Origin: Serinus canaria
Lineage: Eukaryota; Chordata; Aves; Passeriformes; Fringillidae
Reading direction: 5' to 3'
Length of the DNA: 64,000 nt
Assembly: GCF_022539315.1 (NCBI RefSeq)
Contig: NC_066313.1
Span: 65,413,934 to 65,477,933 of the forward strand
Shown here in pieces: positions 27,901 to 38,957 of the stretch. A program made the position numbers and the translations under genes. The notes under the pieces were generated by a model. The model saw only the letters and a list, made by a program, of their open reading frames with translations, searched no databases and was not told where the DNA came from. Within the stretch, counting starts at the first letter, position 1, and the number at the start of each line of letters is the position of its first letter.

Positions 27901-30389
27901 TGGAAAGGCTATCTGACCCTTCCCCTTCTTGGCCACTCATTGATACCATGTGCCTCCAACCCACCAGCCTTGATGTAAACAGTCATTAGGGTTGCATAGT
28001 AAAGTAAATGAGGGAAGCAGTTTGGAAATACTCCAGAGAAGGTAAGGGAAAAGCAAGTTTAACACCTGTCAATTCCCGGATCCTGTTTGCCATATGGCTG
28101 CACAAACAGTTGTGCTGCCACGAGGACAAAGCTGAGAGGAAGAAACAAGGGGTTGAGGCTTGAAGAGGACAGGATCACTTTTCTCAGTAGCAGTGCTAAC
28201 TTAGGTTGGCTGAAAGTCACTACAGCCAAAGATGGAAAATGAGGTTGTCTTAAAATAACCACTGTGAAAAATATTTTCTAAATTAATACACAAGTTAATA
28301 CGAAACTCATATAACCACTGAAACTGAATGCATAAAAATCTTGAAAGCATGCAAGGACAGCATCAATTCTATAATAAACAATTAAGAGCTTAGAAAGAAG
28401 ACTTTTAGAGCTAGTAATGTGCCACTCAACTTTACTCATTCAGAATTAAGCTTTAGCACAGACCAACAGCTAGATACCTACACAGGCTTAGCCAACTAAG
28501 CCTGGACAAATTGATAACAAAAGTCAGGGTGGGGGGTAGGGAGGTGGGGGGTGAGAATCCACTCTTTCTTTTTGGTACCTTAATAAAACTTGCCTGTTAA
28601 TCAGACACTTGTGAACCACATCGCTAGCTCTGCATTTACTACTCTCACTGTAGTTCAAAATCATGTGTTGAGTAACACTCCTGGGAGGGATATATTCTTT
28701 ATTAATGATAACAAAGTTAAAAAAATCTTAACAAGTATAACTAAAAATTGAACAAGATACGTTCACACTAACAACTTCTTTCAATAGGAAGACTTCACCT
28801 ACAGTAACAGTTTGATTTAATTCAATGCACATAAGGGCACTTTCCCCATGAGGAAAGAAGGAAAGACATATGGATAGAGCTATAGTCAAAAACAGCCCTC
28901 CAAATGTAAATTTATGCAGTACTTTGCACATTCACTGGAGTACTAGGGATTCACTATCTTAAAGCAAGATTGTTTTACAAACTCATGGTACCAGTACAGA
29001 CCTACCCCAGAAATAAATTTGATTCAGCACCTTCTGCCAACAGCATGAACCTTAGTTTGCCTCAGTCCATACTGCCAAACTCCTAGAAGGACATTCAGGC
29101 TCCTCTCCGGCCAGATAATGATCCCCTCCACGCTCCTGCTGCGTGCTCTCCAGGCAGAGCAGAAGCCACAGCAGTTGCCAACAAGTTAAGCACAGTTACC
29201 TCCACTTGGGATACTGCCTGTCCTAAGCCTGTCCTTAAGCCACAGCTATGAATGCAATCCAAATGCCTCCATGCTCTCTCTGGAAGTGTGTTGGCTCAAA
29301 TAAAAGGGTTAATATACTGAGAACTTTTCAATAGTTTTCTTAATATTTCCCACCCTCCCCATTTAAGAAAACCCAAACAAAGAAACCCTAGGAGCTGCTC
29401 AGTACATGCAGTAAGTCAGCTAACTTCCAACTGCAAGAGTTCTTCCTCCAGTTTGTGCAAGCTGAGGAAGAAGGTATTCTGACTTACTCAACCAAAGGAC
29501 TATTATCAAAAGGCCTTTTTCTTGCTGTCATCTTGCTAAATTGATTATCCAACCTACTTGTCCACCCACTATTGCTCACATATTCTAAACCAGAGAGAAA
29601 GAAGTCTGCTGCACATTTGATGTGTTAGCCAAAGCCGGCTAGATAGTCAGGAAAATACAATCTTACTGTTAGGTCTTTTTTTCCAGTTGGCACTTTATCA
29701 AAAATGTCCCCACCCAAACCTAGCCTTGTTTGTAGCACTACTGCATGTGCCTGAGCACGGTCAGGTGTCCTTAGTGTGACCCGTGAGCACAACAGGACCC
29801 GCTGGGCACGAACGATCGCTTCTGTACCACGGGGGTCTGAGGAAAAGCACCATCCTCCACTTTTCCATTCCCGCCCAACACTGACAGCATCGCTGGGACG
29901 CTTTAACACAAATCCTGCCTCCTGATCGGAGAGCAAACCGCGCCCTTGCCACTGAGCTCCTGCAGGATGGTAGGCCTCCCCACGGAGGGTGGCCCGGGAA
30001 GAAAGGGCTCCATGTCGCCGGGCACTGCGTTCCGCAGAGGCTGGTACCCCGGCCTGGCGGGGGCTGGCAAGGCACCCCACGGCCTCGCAGGGCTCCGTGT
30101 CGCCACCACCCTCCCTTTCCACGGAACCCAAGGGCGCTGCAGCCCACTGAGATGGAGGGGCACACCGGGACGAGCCCGGCGGGCACGGCCGGTCCCGGGT
30201 GGGCTCCCCGCGCCCCGGGTGGGCATGCGGAGGTTGCGGTCCCGCAGTGCCCCGCAGGCAGCACCCTGCCCTGCCCGGGCACATCGGCCCCTTCACGGCT
30301 GTGGAGCGCAGCGCCTGGGGTCCTGCCCTGCGAGGAGAGAAGTCAAGCGGGGAGATCCCGGGCAGCGCCCCCGCCCCTTGCCCCCACTC

Positions 30390-30391
30390 GC
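30390..30391 (-). other. TBC1D4: Non-canonical GC splice donor of TBC1D4 intron 1
   Basis: On the minus strand the exon/intron boundary reads AACCAG|GCGAGTGGGG. Apart from the C at +2 it fits the donor consensus well (CAG before, GAGT after), as GC-AG introns usually do. The only nearby GT is four bases further in, GCGA|GTGGGG, which fits worse and would add residues not expected in the family. Confidence 0.7.
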
Positions 30392-30877
30392 CTGGTTGGG
30401 GTCGGTGGCCCGGAAGACGTGGCAGGCCATGGGGGAGTCAGGGTTGTCGGGCTGCGCCTTGATCAGGTAGGCGAAGTAGGTAAGGTCGTGACTGTTGTGG
30501 ATGAAGCGGGCGATGTGCTGCGCCTTGTGCTCGAAGATGAAGACGGCGGGCGCGGGGCTGGCGGGGCGGCCGGGGCCGGCGGCGGGGCCGGGGCCGGCGG
30601 GCACGCAGCGCAGCGTGGGCGAGCCCAGCAGCAGCAGCACCTCGCGGGCCGGCACCCCGCTGCCCGGGGCGCCGCAAGGCTCCTGCCGCTGGCCGCGGCG
30701 GCGGATCTCAGCCACCAGCCAGGGCAGCATGGGCAGCGTGGTCCGTCTATCCAGGCACGACGAACCCACGTACCACAACCTGAAACGCTTCTCCCCAGGC
30801 GGCGCCGGCTGCGGCTCGGGCTCGGGCTCGGGCTCTAGGGGGTGGGAGAGCGGCTCGCCCTCCCCTCGCTTCTCCAT
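30392..30877 (-). CDS. TBC1D4: TBC1D4 (AS160) coding exon 1, N-terminal PTB-domain part
   Basis: The product family is TBC1 domain family member 4 (AS160), a cytosolic Rab GTPase-activating protein phosphorylated by Akt that holds GLUT4 vesicles inside the cell until insulin signals. This exon encodes 162 codons from ATG at 30877. Family hallmarks visible are KRFRLWYVG near residue 30, [14 protein letters not shown] near 41, and [12 protein letters not shown] followed by [20 protein letters not shown] at about 111-142; the latter is the start of the first phosphotyrosine-binding (PID) domain. The exon ends after RATDPNQ, where the family's first coding junction is expected, in phase 0. The donor reads CAG|GCGAGT, a GC rather than GT site. 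Residues 15-22 are an EP repeat made by GGGCTC units. The C-terminal TBC/RabGAP domain lies outside the window. Confidence 0.95.
30813..30836. repeat. TBC1D4: Hexanucleotide GGGCTC repeat coding for Glu-Pro
   Basis: Four nearly perfect GGGCTC units on the plus strand, giving alternating Glu-Pro codons in the TBC1D4 N-terminus. The human protein has a shorter Glu-Pro run at the same place, so copy number probably varies between species. Confidence 0.85.
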
Positions 30878-31073
30878 GGTGGGTGTCGGGCGCAGGACGC
30901 GGGGCTCCGCGGCCGCTTCCCCCGGCGCCAGGTGCAGCCGATGGGGCCTGCGCTCGGCCGGGGCCGCCGCTATACGCGCATCCCGCCAGGCACGTCCCCG
31001 CCGCCGCGCCGCCTTCTGCCTGCCCGCGCGGGGTCAGCCCGCGGGGCGGGGAAGGACGGCCGAGACACTCCTC

Positions 31074-31096
31074 TCCTCCTCCTCCTCCTCCTCCTC
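31074..31096. repeat. (CTC)n trinucleotide tract upstream of TBC1D4
   Basis: About seven consecutive CTC units (a GAG tract on the gene's own strand), roughly 200 bp upstream of the TBC1D4 ATG. It lies in the CpG-island promoter or 5' untranslated region and is a likely length-polymorphic microsatellite. Confidence 0.9.
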
Positions 31097-31659
31097 CACC
31101 TCAACGCCCCGGGGCGGAGCGGCGGGGCTACGCCCCGAGAGGGCTCCGAGTCCTGGCCACCCCCGGCTCAGGGACGGGACGCCCCCGCCAACCCGGGGCC
31201 CCAAAGGAAAGCACAACGTGCGCTCCGCTCCCGGTTCTGCCGGGTGCTACCGGCCTCCCTGCGGCCGCGGGTGCTGGGCTTTGCCTGCGACTCGCAGTGT
31301 GGCTGACCGTGAAGGGAGAGACAGGAGGAGGAGATCTGCAAGGGGAGGAAGGTCGCCGAACGGCGGAGAGAAGGAGGTGGGGAGGCTGCTGGGCCCGCCT
31401 CCCCTCCCCGTTCGCAGAAGCTCTCAAGCGCTGCTTGAGTTGGTTTTGATTCAGACGAGTCGGGGAGTCGCTGGGGAGAAGGGTCTCGGCAAGGAGCGGA
31501 GTCCCGAAGCACCTCCCGCCTACGGCAGCTTCGCTCCCACGGCCGCCTCTGCCCCGGCTGGTTCTCCCCTGCGAGGAGAACCAGCCGCACCGCGGCCGTG
31601 CCTACGGCAGCCTCCCCCCCGCGCCCTGCTGAGTCAAGAGTTTCATTACGGCTGATTTT

Positions 31660-34098
31660 AACTCTCCTTTTCCCCCCTAAGCTTGTGTTTCCTCCTTGAG
31701 ATTTTAATCGGGGGGGGGGTCCTCGTCGCTATCGCGATAACATCTCTTGTCAACGACAAATCCGCCACATACAGTAGATGTTAGTAACTAGTCTCCAGCT
31801 GAGAAAGTAGCCGGACAAGGCTTTGCCAGCCATACAGCATCCGTATCCTTTCGGTAATTGCCATTGTAGCGACTGTCCCCCTGTTTAAATCTGTAGCAGC
31901 AGCGGTGGTAACTCCCAGTACACGTTGTTATGGCCACCGTTTAAACCCTGCCTACAAATAAAAAATCCTGTAGCTTGAACTGAAGAGCTGCTCTGTGTAA
32001 TTTGAGACTGCATGATTATTTGTGCAGAGAAGGGTCATGTAGCGCTCAGGTCACATCCCACAGTAGTCTGAACTGACAAAAACTGTCGCATTTGCAGTAT
32101 TTTCATACTGTTACAAACCACTCTGTTCATTTCCTGAGCAAACAATTTTGCTCTTCTTTTTTTTGTTCAAGTTTAACCATCTGGTTTATGCACTCTGGTT
32201 TATCAATTGTAATTTTTAATTTAATACTGCTGTTTGGTAAGACCTCAAATATATATTCTCTCATGGCATCCTACAAACCTTAAAGGACATCCTACAATGT
32301 CCCTTAGGACAGGGGAGCTAATGCAAAAAGTCTTCTGCAGGCTGAATATGTTCATATGAATATGAACCAGCTTTAATATGTACTACAGTGGTACAAGTCA
32401 AAGCCGGACTGAACTTGCTTTCCCAAACTGTTTTCATACTTGATCATCTGAACTACATTGTTGTACAACAGATTTTACAACCAGGGTAATTAAAAGTATA
32501 ATTTCCAAATTTTGTGGATCTCAAACCTAAAAAATTTCTATTCCCTCACTCCGCAGTTAGTATTAATCCTTTGGCTGGGAATGGTATTTAAGATTTTGTG
32601 CAACAGCATTACGGAACGACAGTTTGTGTGCCTCTCACCAGTGCACCTGGAAAAAGAGCTATTGGGTTTCTGGCAGCAGCGCTGGCACAGGTTTAATGCT
32701 GCAGTGAGCTGCTCCTTATCTGCCAGTTCAGTTCTGTGAGCCGCCTATAATTTAAGTGACAGCGCTTATAGAGCGAGCGCAGTTGGCACAAAGGGAGCGG
32801 GAATGATGGCTCGGGGGCAAGGGAGCAGCAAGGCTACTCGCCCCTTTTGGCTGTGCTTTGTTAGAGCATTCATCCAGAGCGTGAAGCTGCAGTTCAGTCA
32901 CTTGAGCGCAAAGACCGATTTAACCTACCGGGGAAGTGAACTAAGCACTGGGCTTGCCCTAGAACAGTGGCAAAAACCCCTCATACACTCTTCTGCAATT
33001 GTTTCAGATGGGATAATCATTAAATGACTCCAATGAAGCAGCCTAAGGGGCAGGCTGCAACATACTGAATAGCTGCAACTGCTTACCAACACCATCTCTG
33101 GGACTTACTAGATCCCTTCTGGTTGGTTTATGCTTGTATATGAACTACCAGAACCAGTTTGTGGACAGCGACCTAGGCTTTTTGGAACTATGGCAATACA
33201 AATATTTAATAATAATCAGGAAACTTGAATACAATAATGCAAACACATTAAAATAGCAAAAAAAAAAAATTAGGCTATTACAGGTGCCTTGATGTTCTTG
33301 CATCATACAAATGGAGCAAGAAATCTTCACTTGAAGTTGTTACAGAGATGTGTTTTCAGCTGATAAGGATGCAGTTAAATTACTGCAAATTATCAGGTAG
33401 AAATGAAATTCTAAAATGTAAAAAATGAATGTGAAACTATTCAATTGTCACTATTGTGCCTGTTTTGTAAAGCTATTTGGTTTTTCCTTCTGTTGGGTGA
33501 TTTGCATAATATGGTATGATATCTGGTTATTTTGACTTATTTTTATTACTGAATTCTTTACACAAATCCCTTAGAAGATGAAATTAATTTATATAAATGC
33601 TACCGCTAATATTTTAAGTACCTTCAAAATCAAATTCTCAGATGTTCATCCAAAGTTTTCATGCTTTCCTTTTGCTTCAGCTTTTTGTCTCTATGAATCG
33701 ATTCTTCGTAGTAATCCCTTTTAGCTGTCCATTACTGTTATCCATTTACTTCATCATTTCTTATCCTTTAATCTGCCTAACACTTTTTATCCCCTCACAT
33801 CATTAACGGTGTTTCATTAGGAAGTAATTTCTTTTGTTATGTAACTTTTCTTCTTAAAGTTGGTCCTCTTTTCTCATTTATTTTGAGTTCTAAGATTTCA
33901 TGTACCTTTAAGTTATAAATTCCAATTTCTCTCATATTGAGAACAGTGCTCCTTAGTCCGTGACATCAGACATGCCTCTCATGTAATTTCTAGTGTTTAA
34001 ACTATAATGGTAACAAAAGTATCTTTCTCTAATTATTTGCACTATGCAGTTAGGAATTAGCATAAAATATACAATCCTTATAGCGCAGTTAATGGGAA
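31660..34098. other. Intergenic DNA upstream of TBC1D4
   Basis: Composition falls back to AT-rich beyond the CpG island. No coding exon or RNA gene was recognised. A short, slightly GC-richer patch at about 32620-32960 contains several CpG and GAGCG motifs and might be a distal promoter or enhancer, but nothing in it is diagnostic. Confidence 0.6.
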
Positions 34099-34659
34099 TC
34101 AAAAACTTTGGGACCGAGAAGAAAGCAACTTTCCACAGTCCTTATCCATAGAGCTTTGAAAATACATGTCTGTTCTTGATGAAAGAACAGTTTCACCCCA
34201 GATCATCTCAAAGAGAAGTGTAAATGCAGCACCCATGCCAAAGACATGACAGACAAAGTCACTGGTGAGGAGACATCGTTTTTTTAACAATTCCTTTTTT
34301 ATTATTATTATCATTAGCCTTGGCCAAGATTCTTGAAACAAATTGTAAAATCCAAAGGGAGCACTACTGGAAGATCTGAAGTACATAAAGTACCTATGGG
34401 CAATAATTGCCATAGCATGTGCTGCAAGTGAAACAATCAGACTTTTTTGAATTGATGATAACTTCCATTGTTTTTTGTTCCAAACATAGACATAAGATGC
34501 AAAACCTCTTAAAGTAAGGGATATTATTGAAGGAACCAAAACCAGATAAAGGTAACTAAATATAAGTGCCTCTGAACATTTTGGATTTGATGTGTTTGTC
34601 AATGGAGTACTACATGTAAAGGTTATTTTTCCAAATAGAACAGAGAATGTATTTTCTTT
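34099..34659 (-). CDS. Unrecognised possible terminal exon or decayed gene, three-helix membrane-like ORF
   Basis: This minus-strand frame is open for 186 codons plus TGA (34101-34099). It starts just after an acceptor-like cctctaataaacag (AG at 34661-34660); there is no ATG near its 5' end, so a complete intronless gene is unlikely. The translation has three hydrophobic segments: one around SYLYLVLVPSIISL, one around SLIVSLAAHAMAII, and one around FVCHVFGMGAAFTLLFEMIW. Charged and polar loops separate them and the tail is Ser-rich. I do not recognise the family. It could be the last exon of an unannotated gene between TBC1D4 and COMMD6, a decayed gene, or a chance frame; ORFs of similar length occur elsewhere here by chance. 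Confidence 0.25.
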   Translation of the reverse strand, partial: KENTFSVLFGKITFTCSTPLTNTSNPKCSEALIFSYLYLVLVPSIISLTLRGFASYVYVWNKKQWKLSSIQKSLIVSLAAHAMAIIAHRYFMYFRSSSSAPFGFYNLFQESWPRLMIIIIKKELLKKRCLLTSDFVCHVFGMGAAFTLLFEMIWGETVLSSRTDMYFQSSMDKDCGKLLSSRSQSF

Positions 34660-37600
34660 CTGTTTATTAGAGGAAGTATGTTTAGTTCTCTAAGAACATA
34701 CCTTGCTAATATATGCTTTTTCTGCACATGGCACTGCAGCAGCCATTTCACATATCCTATTTGGGTCTTCAGTTCATACTCAGTGTTAAAGGATTTAGAC
34801 CTGCAAAATGGTGAGCAACCACAGCTCTCAGTAACTTCTTAAGCAGCAAAGAGACCTCAGCATCTCACATGATCAAACTGTTAATTGCTAGTAATTATCC
34901 ATCCCCTTAAGCTTTCTAACCACAATTTTAATTGCATAAAAAATATTAAGTTATTAGAGGAGCTGTAGGCTTAACTTTACAATCCCATAATTTATGCATA
35001 ACTTCAGTCACCTTGAACTATTATTTCAGTAATATGCCCTGAAGCTAGAATTGCTTCTGATTCAATTGCTTTTCTAAGAATGATGTCACTTAACTGTCTG
35101 GGAATTCAAGGTCCATTTCCATATTTACTTTATTGTCTTAGTTTAAAATAGTCATATTTTATTTTACTTTCAAATCACTTTTTTTCAGATCTGAGATATA
35201 GGTATTTTTATTTTAAAAAACATTTAATTAATTTAAACCACCTGGTCTTATTTGAAGACTGTAATGAAATAACTTCTGGAAATACAACTGAAGTACAAGA
35301 AAGTTCACTAGACTGGACATATTACCAGGGCTTTAAGCTTTAGCTGCTAGAGAAACTCTGGTGCCTCTTTTTTTAAAGTACATAAAAAACCTCACAAGAA
35401 ATAATGAAAATTGTATATTTTGCAGGATGTATAAAGATTACAATAGTTTAAAATGCAATGCCAAAGTTTTGAATATGACATACTGGTCTTGCAGAGATAT
35501 GTCAATAGCAGAGGACAATTGCTACAATTTGTAAACAATAAAAATGATGAAAAATTAATCTGATAAGAGGTTGGTTGGTTTTAGTGTTTTCTTCTTAAAT
35601 GGCACTAATCTTTTTTGATCAAAATGACAGACTGAATTTGTTCTGCCAACAAGACCCACTCCAAAACAGATTTAGGGGAACTGGAATGAGTAAAGTTCAT
35701 AAGAGAATAATCCCTAGCAAGAAATTTTATAAACATCTCTAGAACTTAAAGCAGCCTGGCACATTTTATGTCTGTGTTCAGTGTATTGTTATTCAATTTA
35801 ATGTAGAACTGATTAAGAGATACAATTCATTAAATTATTATATGTCTCTTCAAAGAGAAATTTGACTGGGGAAAGATTTTTATTTAAGTAATTTTTTCAT
35901 ATCACAATCATCCCATGAAACTTTCTAGCACAGCAGACTTTGAAACCAGTGAAGAACCACAACACATTTTATTTAAAACTAAGTTTTAATCTAGAGTCCT
36001 GTGTGATCACAGCATCTTTCCATGCAGAAGTATTTGAAATTTGTTGGGGTTTTTGGTTTGGTTTTTTTCAATAGGGCCCCTGCCACCCCCAAACCGCACC
36101 ACATCAGCTTACTAGAATTCCTGTTGTTGAGGGAATACTGAGTTTGGTAGCTGTCAGCAGCTCAGATCAGCTGCAAAGAGATAGTTACTAGTTACTGCAG
36201 GAGATAGAGCAACTTCTTCAACAAGAACTTCCATATTCCTTATTATTTCATTTGTAAAAAAGGAGCCATTTACTTCTCTACTATTCCCTAGCCACTGCAG
36301 TAACAGTAACATACAAAAAAGGAGGAAGAAGAGATGAACTACTGTGACCACTGGAGTCTACTTCTCTTCCTAACAATGCCTGCTACATCTACCTCACCTG
36401 TGATTTAGAAGGGTTCCTGGTCTGCTCCAGTCCTCTAGCAATGGAAATTAAAACAGAATTTCTTGTCATTGCCAAAGCTAAAAGGAACACGCTGATATTA
36501 TGTCACAAATATATTATTACAAAAGATGAACCACAGGCTAGAAAGGTTAGCAAATCTGGAATAGAGTGCAGAAATAACACAGAAGAGAGGATGCTTTGGA
36601 AGGCAAGAGTACTCCAAAGAGCACAAATTATGTCTCTTCAAAAGGAAAATGCAAATACCACTATGACTTCAAGTGTACCACTACTGAAGTGTTATTGCAG
36701 CTTCTCCACTTTGTACTATATGTGTGATAAAAGAAGGTACAACTTAGCATGAACAGCAGGGCACTAGTAGGCCCAACACAATACCAAGAATGGTGCCAGT
36801 GTAGCTGCTAACATTAAAAAAAAGAACAGATGGGAACTCCTTAATCCTCTTTCTCATCGTCCTTGACTCTCTCCTAGGTAAATCGACATCTGTTGTCTTG
36901 ACTCTCTTGGCTGCTGAGTATCTCTCATCTCCCCACATTCCCAACTATGAGAAGCAGCATGGCACAGCACACCAGTGATTCATGCCAGACATGCACTTAC
37001 ATTCCTCATTTTAAATACAAACTTCAGTACCGTTCTCAAGCTTCACGTCTAGTTGCAGCATCCAGGACTTCCCTGCTCAGAAGCATCACTAGGAAGGAAG
37101 CCTGTCTTGCTTTAATTTGGGCAAGCTCTCAGATGAGTATTTTTTTACAAACACCTGTAAACTGACAAAGACTCAGCAGCGATGACATTCATGGGGAACA
37201 TTCAGCTTCAATAATAACAACCACATCTGAAAATGACTCTTCAGATTCAGAGGGGAATTCAGCACCCAGGCCACTTTCAGTGGTATTCCTAAATGTGGCA
37301 CAAATACACTAATAACTAGACTGCATAACAGAATATGGAAGAAGAATTTTAGAGTGGTCAAACAGCATGAAAACCTTGGACAGAAAAATGCAAATGCTTT
37401 TTCTATTATCAAGATACAGATCTAGAAAAATCTCCCTGAGAGATGTATAAACAGGGAGAAGAGTAAAATGAGAACAGGCCCCAAATGCAATATGATACTA
37501 TTTGAAGATCAAGTGATAATGCAGAAATGTTAGTATAATTAAGTTACAGATTAAACTTCTGCAAATATGCAGTGTATGGTATGCATTCTGTTATCATTAA

Positions 37601-38379
37601 AATGCTGAATGTTGTTTATGTAACTGGAAATCTTTGTGCTCATCTTGATAATAATTTAAAAATAAGTTAGCTTGTTTCCCTACAATGTAAGAAGTGAGAT
37701 GGAAGTTATGGTGACATGAATCTATAGTTCCAGATCAACTTACAGAGGGGAAGAAGCCAGAGGTCCTTATCCCATAAGGATAAGGGTGCTTATCAAAGCA
37801 CCCTCAAGCCAGACATGCTATCAAAGAATTGCTGTGAGGCAAGACTGTATGTAGCACTGCCACCTGGTGACTGATGCTGGGACAAAGTCCTCTGGAATTA
37901 TTATCTAGCACAGAGACTCACTGTATTTCCTTACTTTTCCAAAGCTCATTATGTGAAGTGCAAAACTAACACTGAAATTTCCAATTTATATAAATGTAAA
38001 AATATTTGAAATGTAAACACTGACAGAGTATTTGGAAACTGTAGTACTTACACAAAGGGTTCTTGAAGTAGGGCAGCTTTGTAATTAGCCATAGTAGGTA
38101 AATGCAGTTTAGGGAAGAGAAAACCCAGAAATACTAAAATAACCCTTCCTTCATGGAAAGACTGCCATCTCAACTTCCTTATTTTCTCAATGACACAAAT
38201 TCATACATAATTAAGAGACATATCCCAGTAACTCAACGAAATGCCAGGTCATTTCTCCACCTTCTCTCAGAAAAGCCTTGGAAACAAGAATCAGGAAGTC
38301 TTTCCAAGCAGCCAGGACCGGGTATGAGGAATGCTGAGATTCATCCTTCTGACTCATGTGCTGGTATTGGCTAGGGAAT
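34660..38379. other. Intergenic DNA, no gene recognised
   Basis: AT-rich sequence with only short chance ORFs, including 103 codons at 36441-36752 that resemble nothing I know. No upstream exon for the ORF at 34099-34659 was found. The only notable structure is the hairpin pair at 37765-37804. Confidence 0.6.
37765..37804. repeat. Two overlapping perfect hairpins
   Basis: CCTTATCC (37765-37772) pairs with GGATAAGG (37778-37785) across a 5-nt loop. AGGGTGCTT (37783-37791) pairs with AAGCACCCT (37796-37804) across an ATCA loop. The arms are perfect and the two structures share three bases, so they could be alternative folds. Function is unknown. Confidence 0.85.
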
Positions 38380-38957
38380 AATTCCTTTTTTCCACAGGTG
38401 CTAGTAGGGGCCTGGTTTGGATTTGTGTTGGAAACATTGTTAATAATAGTAGAGATGTTTTTTTGTTGCTGAGCAGCGCTTACACAGAGCCAAGACCTTT
38501 TCTGCTTCTCACACCACCCCACCAGTGAGGGGGCTGGGGGTGCATCAGTAGTTAGGAGGGGACAGTCGGGACAGCTGATCCCAACTGACCCAAGGGACAT
38601 CCACTACCATATGACATCATGCTCGGTCTATAAAGTGGGGGGAAAAAGGGGAGAACAGTTGGAGTGATGGTGTTTGTCCTCCTAAGTAACCACTACGCAG
38701 GATGAGACCCTGCATCCCTGTGGATGGCTGAACACCTGCCTGTCCTTAGCAAGTAGGGAATTCCTTGGTTTGCTTTGCTTGCCTGTGCAGCTTCTCCTTT
38801 ACCTATTGTATTGACCTGTCTTTATCTCAACCCATGAGTTTTCCCACTTTTACCCTTCTGATTCCCCACCCCCCCCCCCCCCCGTCATCCCCCAGCAGGG
38901 GGACTGAGCCAGCAGCTGTGGGGTGCTTGGCTGCCAGATGGGGTTAAACCACAGCAC
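38380..38957 (+). mobile_element. LTR of an avian ERVL-type endogenous retrovirus
   Basis: The block has the layout I associate with avian class III (ERVL) LTRs. A U3 region contains gggacagctgatcccaactg and catatgacatcatgctcgg. A TATA-like box tctataaag sits at about 38627-38635, followed by caagtaaccactacg-like, gaacacctgcctgtcc and tttatctcaacccatgagtt segments. It closes with a C-run and ggggttaaaccaca near 38940-38952. No internal retroviral coding region is visible on either side, so it is most likely a solo LTR. The 5' limit is uncertain by tens of bases and I found no target-site duplication. Confidence 0.7.
38869..38883. repeat. Poly-C run inside the LTR
   Basis: Fifteen consecutive C residues within the 3' part of the LTR. 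It is a likely site of sequencing or assembly length error. Confidence 0.9.

Larger units (their letters stand above)
1..30391 (-). other. TBC1D4: TBC1D4 intron 1 (partial; continues beyond window start)
   Basis: This stretch lies downstream of TBC1D4 exon 1 on the minus strand. I saw no reading frame matching the following part of the phosphotyrosine-binding domain, so exon 2 must lie outside the window and the intron exceeds 30 kb. The DNA is AT-rich with many short poly-A or poly-T tracts, CR1 fragments near 5213 and 27732, and a possible LTR near 5400-5850. Short ORFs here look like chance frames; two GC-richer open stretches, near 19175-19690 and 24017-24454, are discussed separately. 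No tRNA, snoRNA or CRISPR-like structure was recognised. A long first intron is typical of TBC1D4 in vertebrates. Confidence 0.75.
29990..31640. promoter_or_regulatory. TBC1D4: CpG island spanning TBC1D4 exon 1 and promoter
   Basis: The base composition rises sharply to GC-rich with dense CpG, then returns to AT-rich on both sides. The island covers exon 1, the start of intron 1 and roughly 750 bp upstream of the ATG. It contains a pyrimidine CTC repeat near 31074-31096 and a run of ten G at 31710-31719 just outside. No TATA box was identified, as expected for a CpG-island promoter. Transcription runs leftward. The long open frames here on both strands are composition artefacts. Confidence 0.8.

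Noticed and set aside
29625..30838. Long plus- and minus-strand ORFs (up to 228 codons) around TBC1D4 exon 1
   Set aside because: They are GC-rich shadows of exon 1 and its CpG island; the only frame matching a family is the TBC1D4 frame ending at 30392.
30495..31655. 386-codon plus-strand ORF
   Set aside because: It runs antisense through TBC1D4 exon 1 and promoter, is low-complexity Pro/Arg/Ser/Gly, and reflects lack of stop codons in CpG-rich DNA.
36441..36752. 103-codon plus-strand ORF
   Set aside because: No recognisable motif, no promoter or splice context; most likely chance.
38211..38600. 129-codon minus-strand ORF
   Set aside because: It lies largely inside the ERVL-type LTR on the antisense strand and does not resemble a retroviral protein.
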